DNA of 64,000 bases from Epiperipatus broadwayi (GCA_028023455.1 JAQFVV010006428.1:1223501-1287500); one strand, 5' to 3'; counted from the stretch's first letter, positions 1 through 12,992 are shown. Numbers and translations: made by a program. Notes: generated by a model not told the origin, from the letters alone.

Positions 1-693
1 CAGGGTATTCTGAAGTATTTTCATTATATATAAACTATTATATAAATGGAATTTTAATTTTGGATTTTGTGACAAGAGAATAAATGTATGAAATCAACAT
101 CTTTTTTTAGAAATGAAAATTTTAGTCAAAATGCTTTCATTGTTTTTTTAAATATTTGTTTTAAACATTATGTATTGCTATACAATCATGAGCACTTTCA
201 GTATTAAATATAACATTGGTCTTCTATAAGTAAATAACCACATTGCATGCTAAAATAATCATCTCGTATAATAAATAGAAAGAAAACTGTTTTCAGATCT
301 ATATAGTTATGCATATAAATAGGTTTACATTGATAAAATGAGCATATTTTTCAATTCAAGCTGATAGATTGATATTATAACAAAATGTTAAAAAAATATG
401 GCTGCTAGAGGAAAGGTGCATTAGATCCAAAAGATCCAAGTGTACTGCTTAAAAACTCAATGGTTCCTCACTGATGTAAGTCACAAGCTACAAACTAGTC
501 AAGTCATGTTAGATAGGATAACATTGGATGAGAATTTATTAAGTACTGCCAGATAAGAAGGATATATTTTACAAAATGCATCAGTATATTTGTGTGTATT
601 TATGTCTTTTATTATCAACATTTTTAACATTATTTCTACTATTATTGTTAATACATTAAATTAAAATACAGAATTATGGTGTGAATATTTCAG

Positions 694-796
694 TGCATGG
701 ATAAGAGATGAAGAGCATGCAGTAATTAAAAAACTTAGTCAGCGGTTAGAAACCATTACAAATTTAAAGGTTCCTGAAGCTTCTGAACCCTTCCAG
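694..796 (+). CDS. P4HA: Prolyl 4-hydroxylase alpha subunit, internal exon (start of catalytic domain)
   Basis: Collagen prolyl 4-hydroxylase alpha subunits are ER-lumen 2-oxoglutarate/Fe(II) dioxygenases that hydroxylate X-Pro-Gly collagen sequences in a complex with protein disulphide isomerase. This exon has a CAG acceptor (691-693) and a CAG/GTGAAG donor. After one split-codon base it reads AWIRDEEHAVIKKLSQRLET and ends in EASEPFQ. That matches the family segment running from the Ser-Ala-Trp-Leu region up to the Glu-Leu-Gln just before the conserved Asn-Tyr-Gly. The next exon (13054) continues the family alignment without a gap, across an intron of about 12.3 kb. The exons that should precede it (signal peptide, peptide-binding domain) are not in bases 1-690 and presumably lie upstream of the window. 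Confidence 0.82.
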
Positions 797-1110
797 GTGA
801 AGTAAAAAAGTAATTTAATATTTTTATTTCTATTATAAACACTATAATATTGTGTACAAATTTAATATATATATATGTGTGTGCATGGTTGTAAGTTTCT
901 AGTGAATAACAATTATGTTGGAATGAAGTAACAATCAAATGATTTTAATGCATTCCTAAATTATATTCTGTTGTTTTATAAGATATCAATCTGCCTAATG
1001 AAAAAAAAATCCAATTATTCCCTTGTTTGTTTGATAACAGGTTGAGATTGTTATTGTAATTGAGGTTGTCTAAGTGTTAATGGGTTTTAATGATATATAT
1101 ATATATATAT
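797..1110 (+). other. Start of the 12.3-kb intron, no feature
   Basis: This is AT-rich intron sequence beginning with the GTGAAG donor. It ends in an (AT)n run (about 1091-1110) into which the LTR element at 1111 is inserted. I see no coding potential on either strand. Confidence 0.6.
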
Positions 1111-2530
1111 TGAAACAGACATGTTGTTTCATATATATTCTGATGTTTTTGCCCCATTATAAAATGGTTTGATTAAAAAGTGGACACAGTTTTAATGAGT
1201 GAAATTGACAAAAATAAATAAATAATTGGTAGTGAATTAAAATCAGTTTTTCATTCCCGTTATCAAATCATAATGTGCAAATTCAAATTTTCTGAAAAAG
1301 GAGGGAGAGAAAAATCAATATTTAAATCTACAGTTTTTAAAAAATAAATTACACATTTAATTAATAAATCTTTATCATTAAAATTTGCAATTTCAAGTCA
1401 AAATGTTACTGATATAATATTATTTTTTGTTACAACTGAATGTTATGAATTACAATATATATATAAATGTTGTAATTAGTTCATTAAAACAAGACAGTGT
1501 CACTTTCTTGCCTTAGGCAAAAGTAGTCAACATGTTTTTGAAAAACATGTCAGTCAGCATGGGTGAGATAAAATGATGGTAAAAATTCATGGGAAATTGG
1601 AGTATATAAAAGTGAGCAATTGATAAATTCCAGGAGTTGCAGTTGATTGATTGTAATGGTTGATTTACAGTAAATAGCAGTTCAGTATTTAGTCAGTTTA
1701 CAGTGAAGAGTTTAAATAATTTGACAAACTAAGTTTGGAGTCACCAGGGCCAGTAATTAAAGAAGTGTAGCAGTTAAAGGCAAATCCAAGGTTACCATAA
1801 ACTGTAATAAAAAGAAACAGCTTATTTACATGATAAACACTACAATGTCTGGCTAATAGGAATAACTTGCTCTCCCATCCCACACCACGAAGAAATCATG
1901 ATGTTGAAAACACATGCATAAGTGACCACCAAAGAAAATATTTACCATTCAGGTCTAAGACAAATCCCTTTTTAATGTGAAGATTTAACAATGGTCAATT
2001 GCCAACAGTGAAATTTAAAGGTAAGAAACCCTAGATAACATTTGAAATATTTAAAGGTATTTATGAAACTGCTGTAAGAAAAGCATTTCGGAAAGGTAAA
2101 ATGAAACGTGGTTATTTAAAATAATTAGTTCAACAAAATTATAAAATGTTATTTACTGAAATAATTTCTAATATAATAATATAATTGCCATGATTGTTAT
2201 TAAAATAATAATAAAAAAGTCTATTGAAATACATTGACAGAAATGCATTTAATGCTGTAAATGATTGTGTTGAAACACAATAATGAATTCACTGATTTGT
2301 TTAAAATGATAAAACTTATAACATTGATGCGAAGTTAAGCTTTATAATAAAGAGTATATTTAATACATGTAGAAATTATAATGTAAGAATTTAATTTAAA
2401 ATAGATATACCCTGATTTATGTAAATGCATTATGTGTAACCAAGAAAGAGTTATATATGAATTGAATATGTGTCTACATACAAGAATTACATATGCTTCT
2501 ATATACATAAATTGAATATGCATCCACATA
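1111..2530 (+). repeat. 5' LTR (truncated at its 3' side)
   Basis: It parallels 3881-5300: shared blocks include AAAATGGTTTGATTAAAAA, the AACATGTT-rich stretch, the CAGTTGATTGATTGTAA block and TTAAGCTTTATAATAAAGAG. Similarity stops inside the 22-25 base minisatellite (GAATTGAATATGTGTCTACATA type). The final several hundred bases of the 3' LTR have no counterpart here, so the end of this LTR and the adjoining primer-binding region look deleted. Confidence 0.65.
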
Positions 2531-3880
2531 CTACTGGAGTGATGATTGCCAGGAGCACATCAAATACAAGGTGTCACAGGAGAAATTCCCAACTGGTAAA
2601 CCCTATACCCTCCTTCTTCTGAAAACAAATGGCCATGTTGAGGGCTCCTACAGCAGATTCACTAATGGAATTCCAAATCATCCAGATGATCCAACAGTTT
2701 TGCCAGTTACATTGAGAGGATGCTGTTTGGGACAGATCATTGAACCATTGAGCAGTTTGCGAAGCTGTTGATAGAATTTGACAATTGCGGTACCTTGGCC
2801 ACAAATAATGAAGGCAGATCCAAACTACCAAGTAAAGCCCTATATGGGAGGTATGATGGATGGGAATAAGTGTTCTTAGGTATAAAATGAAAATACCCCC
2901 ATGATGCCACACTAACCATGGCACCCCACCATAGAGTCATATCAGAAGAAATGAAGTACCACCATGGAAGAAGAGGAGAATTTCAATAGGTAGCATAAAT
3001 AGTCCTACCAGAACTCAAATTCTGAGAAGATCTGGAAGTGGATCAAACATTAACCAAAGAAATATGCAACAGGAATATGGTTCTTCATCCCATGATAGAG
3101 GGCAAATAATTGAACAAACCAGGATATATCACCTGACAACATAGAGTTATCAGAGAACTGATTATGATCATCAGTCTCCGAAGTCAGGATGCAGTTATAT
3201 TTCCACCAAGGGAACAAAAATAAGCAAGACCATGAAAACAAAACTGAAGAATGAAGATACTTTGACGAAACTGAGGGTAAATATTTGGAAGCACTATAGG
3301 TTTGCCTTCAGTGCTAATGGTGAATGAGATATTCTTTTGGCATAGGGATACAGTGTGTTCATGATGTTTGAAAGTTTTATCCCTGCACTGCACCTACCTA
3401 TGGTTTTAATTTTTTTTCAATATAAATCCCTCAGAGGAGCCAGGCTTTTAATCTGTACAATACTGAATTTTCTACCAGGCACAGAATTCTGTCATGGGTT
3501 TGGGGCCTATAAGACTTATGAAGGAAATGAGCAAGGTATCCACATGGCCAAATATTCCTTTGGTCGGTTTTCTCTCAATGTTGCCTTTGGGTAGTAAGTT
3601 GTGTTGCACTTAAACTGAGTTAGTCCTTATGGTGCTCATGTTGCAGTGCAAATTTGTGTTCTGTAATGAGGTTTCTCTCCATCATGGTGCAGGAGGCAGG
3701 CAGGCAAATATTAGACCAATATTCACCCCATCTTCAAAACTAACAACAGATCAAATAAATAAGACAGTTACCAGTAGTCAAATAACCAAGCAGATATACC
3801 ATCATTAGTGATGAACTTTATAATTGTGGAATGAAATTGTGTTTTGAGGCAATTTCATCCCAAAATTTAGGAGGGAGTAA
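2531..3880 (+). mobile_element. Interior of the LTR element, no recognisable genes
   Basis: This stretch between the LTRs is less AT-rich than its surroundings, as retroelement interiors in this window tend to be. Both strands contain short open frames (for example 2574-2924 on the minus strand and 3355-3594 on the plus strand). I cannot assign any of them to gag or pol, and each is broken. The stretch ends in the polypurine tract at 3870-3877. Confidence 0.4.
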
Positions 3881-6139
3881 TGAAATAGACACATTGTTTT
3901 ATATATATATATACTGAAGTCGTCCCCCCCATTGTAAAATGGTTTGATTAAAAAACTGACAATATTTTAGTGAGTGAAATGGACAAAAATAAATTAATAA
4001 TTGACCGTGAATTAAAATCAGTTTTTCACTCACATTGTCAAAACAAAATGTGTAAATTCAAATTCTCTGAACAAAGAGGGAGAGAAAAATCAAGATTTAA
4101 ACCTACATTTAAAAAAACAATAAATTGCACATTTAATTAAGAAATCTTTCTCATTAAAATTTGCAGTTTTCAAGTTAAAATGTTACCAATATAATATTTT
4201 TATTAGAGCTGAATGTTTACGAATTACAATATAGAAATGAGGTAATTTGTTCATTAAAAAAAAGATAACATTATGTTCTTGCCTTAGCAAAAGAAGCCAA
4301 CATGTTCTTAAAAAACATGTTGGTCAGCTTGGGTGAGATAAAAAGATGATAAAGTCATAGGAAGTTGGAGTATATACAAGTGAGCAATCGATCAATTCCA
4401 GGAATTGCAGTTGATTGATTGTAACAGTTGCTTTGCAGTAAATAGCAGTTCAGTATTTAATCAGTCTGCAGGGAAATTTTTAAATAATCAGAGCAAGTAC
4501 ATTTGGAGTCACTGTGGCCAGTAATTAGAGAAGTGCAGCAGTTAATAGGAAACCCAAGTTATCATAAAGTTTAATATGAAAAAATGCTTATTTACATGGT
4601 AAATGCTAGAATGTCTGGCTAATAGGAATAGCTAGCTCTCCCTCCCACACCATGAAGAAATCATGAAGTTGAAAAAACACCTTAAGTACAACCAAAGAAA
4701 ATATATACTATTCAGCTCTAAGACAAACCCCTTTTTAATGTGAAGATTTAACAATGGTCAATCACCAACAGCTAAATTTAAAGTTAAGAAAACTCTAGAT
4801 AACATTTGAAATACTTAAAGGTATTTACAAAAATGTTGTAAGAAAAGCATTTCAGAAAGATAAAATGAAACATGGTTATTTAAAATGATTAATTCAACAA
4901 AATGATAAAAATGTTATGTACCAAAATAATTTCTTATAGAATCATAATTGTTATTTTAAAAAAAGGTAAATTGAAATACATTGGCAGAAATGCATTTAAT
5001 GCTGTAAATGATAGCATTGAAATGGTAATAATAAATTCACTGATTTTTTTAAAGTGATAAAACTTATAACATTGATTTGAAGTTAAGCTTTATAATAAAG
5101 AGTATAAGAGATATATGTAGAAATTATAATGTAAGAATTTAATTTAAAATAGATTGTTTATGTAAATGCATTTCATTTTGTTTAACCAAGAAAGAGGTAC
5201 TATTCATTATACATGAATTAAATATGCATCTACATACATGAATTGAATATGAGTCTACATACAGGAATTATATATGTGTCAAATATATGAATTGAATATG
5301 CATTTACATACAGGAATTCAATATGTGTCTGTATACATGAATTGAATATGTGTTACATACAGGAAATAAATATGCATCTATATACATGAATTAAATATTT
5401 GAATATATTGTAATATAATTATTAGCTACTGAATGATTAGATGAAAAGGATTAATCCAAATATGAATCAAACTTGCCTAAGTGTATATTGCAATCGAGAA
5501 TTAATGCACACACAAGGAAAATATAAACACACAGAAGGAGAATTTAAATTTGAGAAATAATAAGGGAAGTATCCATGATGGACTCATGAATATCTATATA
5601 AATCCCTATTATGTGAATGCTGGCAGAACAGGATTATGGAATATAAATGATGGACACTGTACAATTATCAACGATGGACCAAGCATTTGAGAAGTCCCCG
5701 ATGAAATGGACTAACTGATCTATGGAACCTGAACTGCAATGAACTATTAGAAGGAGTGTTATCCAAATACTGTTAGTTAAATAATTTGTGATTATGTAAA
5801 ATAATATATCTTATTAGTTTTATTTCATGCCATCCATTTTCTAGTGTACTTGTTCACAAGAATCTCATGTTTCCTGAGCTATGTTTGACATAACATGATC
5901 TGGGTAAGGTTGTAATAAGCTCGAACTCTAGTGAGACCATTTGGGAAACCAAACAAATTTTCCAAATGTTTTCAGTCTCTTTAATGCTACATCCTCTGAT
6001 GAGCAGGAAATATTGATGTAGGGGGAGGGGGATAACATCATCATTGGGTAACACCAATCATTTTTCTTTCCTACAATATGATCACCAGGAAATAAATCAA
6101 CCATCAGAGAGGGTGGAAATCCCAGTCTGGTTACAAACA
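3881..6139 (+). repeat. 3' LTR (apparently full length, about 2.26 kb)
   Basis: It starts TGAAATAGACACA after the polypurine tract. It contains an expanded tandem array of a unit of roughly 22-25 bases (CATGAATTGAATATGTGTCTACATA type) at about 5205-5395; the 5' LTR has only two or three units. The end at TTACAAACA (6139) followed by a TA run is inferred from the expected terminal CA and the target duplication. It is not proven by the other LTR, which is truncated. Confidence 0.5.
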
Positions 6140-6593
6140 TATATATATACACACATGTTAAACAGAAAAGTAATGTTGTGTATCAATTTTTTTGTGAATG
6201 TATGTTATCATATATAGGTGAATCGAGGTGCAGAATTTAAAAAGATTAGGTATAAAACATAAAAGTAATAATTTAATGACTGCTTCAGTTTTCTTGAATC
6301 ATGAAATGATATGTAAATATAAATTTAAGTTTGATATTGAAAGTGTTAAGATTCTTTATTAAGAGAAAAACCATAATAAAAGAAAAATTAAGGAGGCAAT
6401 TTTAATAAATAGAAATAAAATGAATATAATTAATAGGTAAGCTGCTAACATTAAAATTCGGGATTTATGGGATTTGAGTTTATGAAATTTGTTTGTTTTG
6501 TTTTTGAATTTAATGGCAGTTGAGGCAGGTTAAGGAATTAACTGAGGGTACTTCTGCCGATTATATTTATTATTTTTATTGTTTTATATATAT

Positions 6594-7310
6594 GAGAAAG
6601 GATTTGAACTCAGACTTTCAAGCTGCCTACAGCTATGCACTCAATCTTACACAACTGATACACATGACCACATACTTGATTTCCAATATACATACTTTAT
6701 ACTGGACCATCACTCATCACTTGGTCCCAATCACCCTCTCCCACACATATATCCAATCATTGCTCAATTAATATTAAGATAGCAAATCATCAAACTTTAA
6801 TGGATAAGCTTCAATCTTCTTCAGTCTCCAATTCTTCAGCCATCCATATCATTGAAAATCCAATTAGATAAGTTTAGTATAGACAATCTCATCACTCTTC
6901 TGTGTATTTAAATGGACATATTAAGGTCCTATATGTGAGGGATCAGAATGGCTTAAAGTCAACATGAGTATTACAATAATATTGGCATCAACAATGGCTT
7001 TGACTATTCCATCATACTATTTTCAATGATATGGATGGCTGATAAGTTGGAGGATGGAGAAGATTGGAGTGGAGAAAATTGAAGTGCCATTAAAGTTTGA
7101 TGATTTGCTATTTTAATGTAAACTGAGCACTGATGGTATATATGTGTGGGAGATGGTGATCTCGACAAGATGATGAGTGCAGGTTTATCATGAAATATGA
7201 ATATGGGAAATCATTTATGTTTTTTACATATATGTGGTCATGTGTACCAGTTGAATAAAATGAAGAGCAGAGTTGTATGAAGCTTCAAAGTTTGACTTCA
7301 AGTCCCTTCT
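6594..7310. mobile_element. Foldback (long inverted repeat) element with tRNA-like ends
   Basis: The left arm (6594-6862) is the reverse complement of the right arm (about 7018-7310). Matching landmarks are GATTTGAACTCAGAC versus the right-hand GACTTCAAGTCC, ACACATGACCACATA versus TATGTGGTCATGTG, AGCAAATCATCAAACTTTAA versus its mirror at about 7093, and AGCCATCCATATCATTGAAA versus TTTCAATGATATGGATGGCT. The spacer is about 155 bases. The outer ends read, on the appropriate strand, GAGTTCAAATCC, close to the polymerase III B box, so the arms may derive from a tRNA-related SINE. Open frames here (6520-6782) are incidental. Confidence 0.7.
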
Positions 7311-7378
7311 AACTACTCTCTGTTTTGTATAGACAATGTACTTATATTTGAATATTACCTTCAGCCTGAATTCTGCAC

Positions 7379-7735
7379 ATCCCTCTTTTGTATATTTAAA
7401 TGGACATATTAAAATCCCATATGATTTGAAGTCAATATGAGTATGACAATAATATTGGCAGCAACAATGGCTTTGAGTGTTACATCATCAGACTTTCTCT
7501 GATATGGAAACCTGAAGAATTGGATAGTGTAAAATATTGAAGCTTGTCCACTGCAGTTTTATAATTTGCAGTCTTAATATAAACTGAACATTCATTGTAT
7601 ATATTTATGGGAAGTGGTGATTTGGACCAAATCTGTATAAAGAAGATCATTTATTTTTTTCACATGTGAACCAGTTATATGAAAACAGTGAATAGCTGCA
7701 GGGAGCTTGAAATTCTGAGTTTAAGTCCATTATTC
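7379..7735. repeat. Partial direct copy of the adjacent foldback element (spacer plus right arm)
   Basis: From TGTATATTTAAATGGACATATTAA at about 7384 the sequence repeats 6897 onward with an offset near 485 bases. It keeps CAACAATGGCTTTGA and the arm sequence, ending in GAGTTTAAGTCCATTAT. It is a diverged second copy lacking the left arm. Confidence 0.6.
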
Positions 7736-7739
7736 TTTC

Positions 7740-8420
7740 AGTTTAATAGTCAAAGTCTCATAAGTTTTTGTAATTAATGAACTTCTGTACTTATCAACAG
7801 GTTACTTTGTTTCATTTCTAACACAATTATTTATCTTCTACCTCATGTTGTAACATATCATCAAAGTTTTATTAACTTATAATAGTTTTTGCCAGCCTTA
7901 CTTCATTATGCTGATGAATTTTATTTTTTTGATTTATTTCGTATTAGCTTTCTTTAAATTACGTATGTCTTTTAGGTTGCGTTTCAAATTATTTTTTATG
8001 TCTTGTTGCATTTCCTTAATCAATGCACAAAACATTCTAATATTTTATGTGCCCTTTAACTCCTCTGAAGGCTTTTGAAGAGTCTTAACATATTCTTGTT
8101 CTTTTAATTCTAGCTTTATTAGCTGTTCTTGTGTTGTTGACTGCTCCATGTTTATATTTTCATCCTTCTTTTTGTTGATTGTGTTATCACATATATCTGT
8201 ATCTAAATGTTTTATTATTTTATTATATCCTCCTTGATTGACCCCATTACTATTTTATTCCTTCTTTTTTTCTGATTTCTGACTATCTCAATTTTTTTTT
8301 CACTCTATCATTAAATCAGCACACCAGACTTAACCCTTTCTATGCAATTCTCTTCAGTATGTGATATAATTGCATTTATTATTATTATTTTGATTCTAAT
8401 TATTTTCTTCCTTATCTGTC
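7740..8420 (-). other. Possible coiled-coil remnant of a transposon ORF1, otherwise blank
   Basis: The reverse strand of about 8000-8330 has short lysine/glutamate-rich open stretches, such as ELKEQEYVKTLQKPSEELK and ALIKEMQQDIKNNLKRNL. They look like coiled-coil segments of a LINE ORF1 or gag-like protein, interrupted by stops. This is weak, compositional evidence only; no family is identified. Confidence 0.2.
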
Positions 8421-8496
8421 TTTCTTCTGCCTGTTGAATTTCAAGATATCATTGCATAAAATATATTTCATCCATAAGCATTAAATAATTTAACTA

Positions 8497-8588
8497 TTTT
8501 TTTTATATGTCAAAGGATTGACCAGGCAGCAAACCCAGGCCAGATGCTTGGAAGGCATCTATGCTAACCGCTAGGCCACCAATGCTTG
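8497..8588 (-). mobile_element. tRNA-Gly(TCC)-derived SINE
   Basis: Read on the minus strand: CAA, then a 71-base tRNA-Gly-like unit (8515-8585, GCATTGGTGGCCTAGCGGTT..., anticodon loop CTTCCAA, B box GGGTTTGCTGCC), then CTTTGACATAT and an A8 tail (T8 at 8497-8504 on the plus strand). The acceptor stem has decayed. The layout matches the copies at 22697-22790 and 59817-59910. I see no convincing target duplication. Confidence 0.75.
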
Positions 8589-9186
8589 ACTAACACTTAA
8601 AAATATTGTATAGGTTCCTTAGTTGTAATTATTTAATTACTAACTGCTTTGATACAAAACTGTCCATTCATTAAATTACGCATACAAAAATGTACATATG
8701 TGTAAAGATATTTTCATCATTCTGTGATAACAAAGGAGAAAACATCAGAAATGAAAATGGCAGCACCCATCAGACTTTTCAATTAGAGTTGATGAAGATT
8801 TGAGTAATTTTTCATCATTGTTTGAAGATATAGCTAGCAATACAAAACAATGCTCAATCATAGATCCAACGACTATATACTAGCTACTTGAAATAAAAAT
8901 TCAAAACCTCTTGTAAACAATTTTAATCTAAATTTGAATTCGTAAGTTATAGGGATTTTTGGCACACTTCATACTTCTGCATTACAACAATTTTCTCACA
9001 GGTTTAGATATGTAAATGTGTGTGCATATACGTGATGACTTCGTTTAACACAATTTATAATTTATATTAATTTTCTATCATTTTTAATACTTTTTGTTTT
9101 CTTTTACTTGCATTTACACTCTCAGCAAATATTATATATAGATTAAAACAATAATAATGAAAAGAAAGAGATGAGACTATTGAATT

Positions 9187-9915
9187 TTAATCTTTTTACT
9201 GCCTGTTTTGATTATAATCGAATCAGCTAAAAAACTGGTAATTTTTATGTTATCATAGCGAATTTATGCTCATTTTAAAGCTTAAAACATACCATAAGAT
9301 GATGTCCTCTCTATAATTATTTTACAAGTAAAAAATCAATAATAATATAAATTTAAAATTTTAACAATGGGAAAAGGCAGACTTTCCAAATCGCTGATTG
9401 GTTGTTTCTCATATTGAACAAAAGGAATCACTTGCCAACAATTTTGACAAGTTAATGTTCTTTATTTTGATTTTCAAAATGAAAATGTATATTTTAGAGG
9501 TATTTTTTCATACTTTTTTACATATTATAAGTTATTTTGATAAAATATGCTGAAAATATAATTATTTAAAAAAAATAGTTAAGATTTTAGTAATTTTTTT
9601 TATTTTTACATGAACGTAAAGTGTGAAAGAAATCAATGATGTATGCAATATTTTCTAATAGATTACAAATGTTTTTTTTAGCTTCTCCGCTATAGAATGT
9701 TTTTATAATTATAAATAGAAATTTACTTTTGAAAAATTTTTTATTCACTTTCATAAGCTGACAAATGATTAATTTGCTTTTTACAAACAAAACTAAAATG
9801 AATATAATATTAAAAGATGAATATATTTTTACTGCAGATGTTGTAATTGTCCAATCAAAAATTTAGAGTTTTAACTCATTTAACCAACTGGAATTTCTGA
9901 CAGCATAAAGATTAA
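9187..9915. mobile_element. piggyBac-type MITE, copy 1
   Basis: The element is bounded by TTAA at 9187-9190 and 9912-9915, the target duplication of the piggyBac superfamily. Its ends are imperfect inverted repeats: TCTTTTTACTGCCTG at left and, on the opposite strand, TCTTTATGCTGTCAG at right (11 of 15 match). At 721 bases it has no transposase and is non-autonomous. A second, more decayed copy is at about 60393-61330. The reverse-strand open frame at 9587-9790 lies inside and is not thought to be a gene. Confidence 0.75.
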
Positions 9916-12611
9916 TAATGCAGCAATAAAAGATCAGTACATTGGAAAACTTTCTACATTCATTTCTCTGATATCATTTGTCTTTTATTGTAATGGTCTG
10001 GGTTTTACGTGAGAAGAGGGGGAATGCATCTACTTATGGACAGACCTAGGATCTTCAGGTAGGATGCTATGCATGATGTGATAAAGTAACTAACCAATGA
10101 TTATATTCATCTTCAATGGTCTAGCTCTTGGTTTACTCATTAAATCTAGATATAATTTAGGCTAGTTCATCCATACCTCACCCCTGTTTCAGATTCATTA
10201 TGTTTTAGTATTCAAACCCAGGAAAAATATTGCCTTTGGCTCTTTCAGGAGTGAATTTACTTTATGTAGCAACCAGTTTTCATGACCTAAGATATATCCA
10301 ACTACAGTGTCATGTTTTATAATAATGTGTATGTGTGTGCATCTATATATTGAATCAATTAAATTGAGTGAGTGTATGAATGAGTCTGATAAACCAGAGG
10401 TCAATTTAATTTGAAACACATTAACACATTTTATTAGTAACAGATTAAAATTGAAATTCTATTTATATAGCAAAAATATGCTTACATGTGTCCAATATGC
10501 ATATCTACCATTTCAATAGCTAATTTATTCCTTATACCAACCCATGTCCCTGGTAGATATGAATTAACATATTCTCTATTTGTAAAATCAATGATTGACT
10601 AAAATACATATATAAATAAAAGAAAAAATTATTATTTCATCATCATAATGATTGCAAAACTAACTATTTACAAAATTTTATTCCAATGCGTCCCGTAGCT
10701 CCATGATCCAATTTCTGCTAGAGATCTTCTTTAGGACCCCACTAACTACATACAAGTTCCTACTGTTGATAGAAAAGAGATATTCATCCAAGAGCATTAG
10801 TCTTTCACACCGAATAAACTAAATGTAACAATTATTAGTTAAACATAAACAAATAAAGAAATAACCTAAATTCTTTCCCATCCCAGAGATTGCAGATCAA
10901 TGTGGAAGAGCATCAAAAATTCTTATCACATTCCATACTATATAATCACTATAGAAGGAATCAAACCTAAATTTTATTTACAAACAAAACAAAAAAAATT
11001 TTTTTTCTAACTTAATAAACCTTCACCCCACATTATGTTACTTCATGTGGAATGGACTCTCCTGATTTCAAACTTTCTGAAACTTCCAAGTATTAGTATA
11101 ATGAAAGCAGAATTTTACAAACATGTAAAGTAAAATTAAAAACAATATATAATATGATAATTTTGATCTTGTCCAAATCTTCCTAATTAGAGTTTATAAT
11201 TTAAACATCAAGGTCTTTATGGATGCAGTCCATTCTGATGACAACTCCATTGTTCTTCAGATTCTCGAGTAATGCCTGGACAAGGTTGTTTCCATTTCAA
11301 TCATCACTCTCTTTTTGGGATCCATTCAGACACTTCAGGTTAGTTGTTCTTTTAGGCATTATTTATACAAGCATCTAAAGCACCACTCTTTCTGGCAATT
11401 AAGATAGCCCCCCAGTCCTATAGCACACTTGTCTAGCCAATACACATTGTTTGTTAATTTTAAAAAAAAGATTTAAATTTTCTTCAATTTATGATTGGTA
11501 TTGAGTGAATTTATGTGAAGGAAAGTTTTATTTCAAGATTAATCAGTATGTACTGACTATATATAATGTTTTCTTCTTTTTTTTTATTGCACTTTTCTAT
11601 CTTTGATTGTTGCTATAAACGTTATTTAATTCTTTTGGTTATGCTGCTAAAGTTTATTGATTTTTGTCATTTCAAACATTGATATCAATCTGTTTCACTT
11701 TTCAGCACTTTAAAATCCTATGCAGAATAGATTGTCCATTCTATTAATATTCGATATTAAGCTATTTGCCATTGTTATAACATTTGGTGAAATGTGAAAG
11801 AGAACGAAAATGAATGAGGTTTGTCTTTCATACTCAGCCATGTTTCTGTTGTTTAGCAAACTTGCATTTTTAATTTTCTTTGCTATCACTGTAGTTATAC
11901 CTATTGTTGCATGAATTAATGTTTGTGGATGTTACATAATAAAATTATGTAATAATTTTACGTAGTAAAATTCTATTCTCACTTTCCAACACTCAGTTGC
12001 TTAGATATTGACTTGACCCAAGGTTATCACCACATTGACTAAATTATTATCTGATATCGTTAGGTCTACATATCAACAAACAAGTCATTATTGGTATATA
12101 TATATATATTATATCAGGTTTTTAATATTAAGCTTTTCTTTTTTCATTAAAAAGGAGCATTTACTTTATTTCAATATTATTTTCCGTTTTGTATTTATTA
12201 AACAAACTTCAAATGTGTGTGTATTTATATGTAAGTTTGCACATTAAATTAAACATCAGATATTCAGCCTATTATTTCAGCTTATGTCTTTTTTTTAATG
12301 GTTTTGCTTACTACTGTGGACTTATAAGGGTGGACTTGCAATGGATTGTAAGCTACCCTTACATTATAGATAACTTTATTTAGGTGTTTCACAAATGTAT
12401 GGTGGAGAATAAGACTTATGTCCATCATGGTATATATATATATCATTGAAAACCAATTAATGCAGACAATCCCAATATTAATAACAATCAATAATTTTAA
12501 ACTGTTGTCAAGGCTACCTCATTTTAACAATAAAGGTGGAATCCCATTATATATATATAATATTTTTGAAATCCAAGCATAATTCATATACTTGGAGTTT
12601 AAATGTAATAT
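9916..12611. other. AT-rich intron sequence, no assignable feature
   Basis: About 10420-11420 is somewhat richer in G+C and looks like old repeat sequence, but I recognise no protein motif, inverted ends or tRNA-like block. Short (AT)n runs occur near 12100 and 12430. Confidence 0.5.
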
Positions 12612-12992
12612 AAGAGATTTGAATACAGACTTTTCAAGTTCCCTTTAACTATTCACTCCATCTCATACAACTGATACACATGACCACACACATGTAAAAA
12701 AAAAGATCTCTGATAAACATATTTCATGTTGACCCAGCACTCATCCTCTGGTCCAGAATATCATAAACCACATGTTTGAACATTTACTATCTTAGCATAA
12801 ACCGATCACTGATTATATATATATATGAGGGAGATGGAGATCTGGACCAACTGATGAGTGCTCGTTCGACATGAAATATATGTATAATGGAGATCATTTA
12901 TCTTGTAATATGTGCTTGGTCATGTGTATCAGTAGTATGAGATGGGGAGTGGATATCTGAAGGGGACATGAGAATTCTATGTTCAAATCTCC
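12612..12992. mobile_element. Foldback element with tRNA-like ends, short version
   Basis: The left arm, from GAGATTTGAATACAGAC (12613), mirrors the right arm ending GTTCAAATCTCC (12981-12992). Internal mirrored blocks include TGATACACATGACCACA / TTGGTCATGTGTATCA and CAGCACTCATC / GATGAGTGCTC. It is the same family as 6594-7310 but with a shorter interior. Flanking TATATA sequence on both sides is compatible with insertion at TA. Confidence 0.7.

Larger units (their letters stand above)
1111..6139 (+). mobile_element. Degraded LTR retrotransposon with long LTRs
   Basis: Two long direct repeats begin with the same TGAAA(C/T)AGACA start (1111 and 3881) and stay recognisably parallel for about 1.4 kb. 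A purine-rich tract (AGGAGGGAG, 3870-3877) sits just before the second copy, as a polypurine tract should before a 3' LTR. The first LTR starts inside an AT dinucleotide run. The sequence TTACAAACA at 6131-6139 is again followed by TATATATATA, which fits a TATAT target duplication and a TG...CA element end at 6139. No reverse transcriptase, protease or integrase is readable in the 1.35-kb interior, so this is an internally deleted or non-autonomous copy. The 3' edge is inferred. Confidence 0.65.

Noticed and set aside
1698-2924. Minus-strand open frames in the LTR element as genes
   Set aside because: They are antisense to the inferred element direction, short, and without family motifs.
6520-6782. 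Two overlapping plus-strand open frames
   Set aside because: They fall in the left arm of the foldback element and have no recognisable motif.
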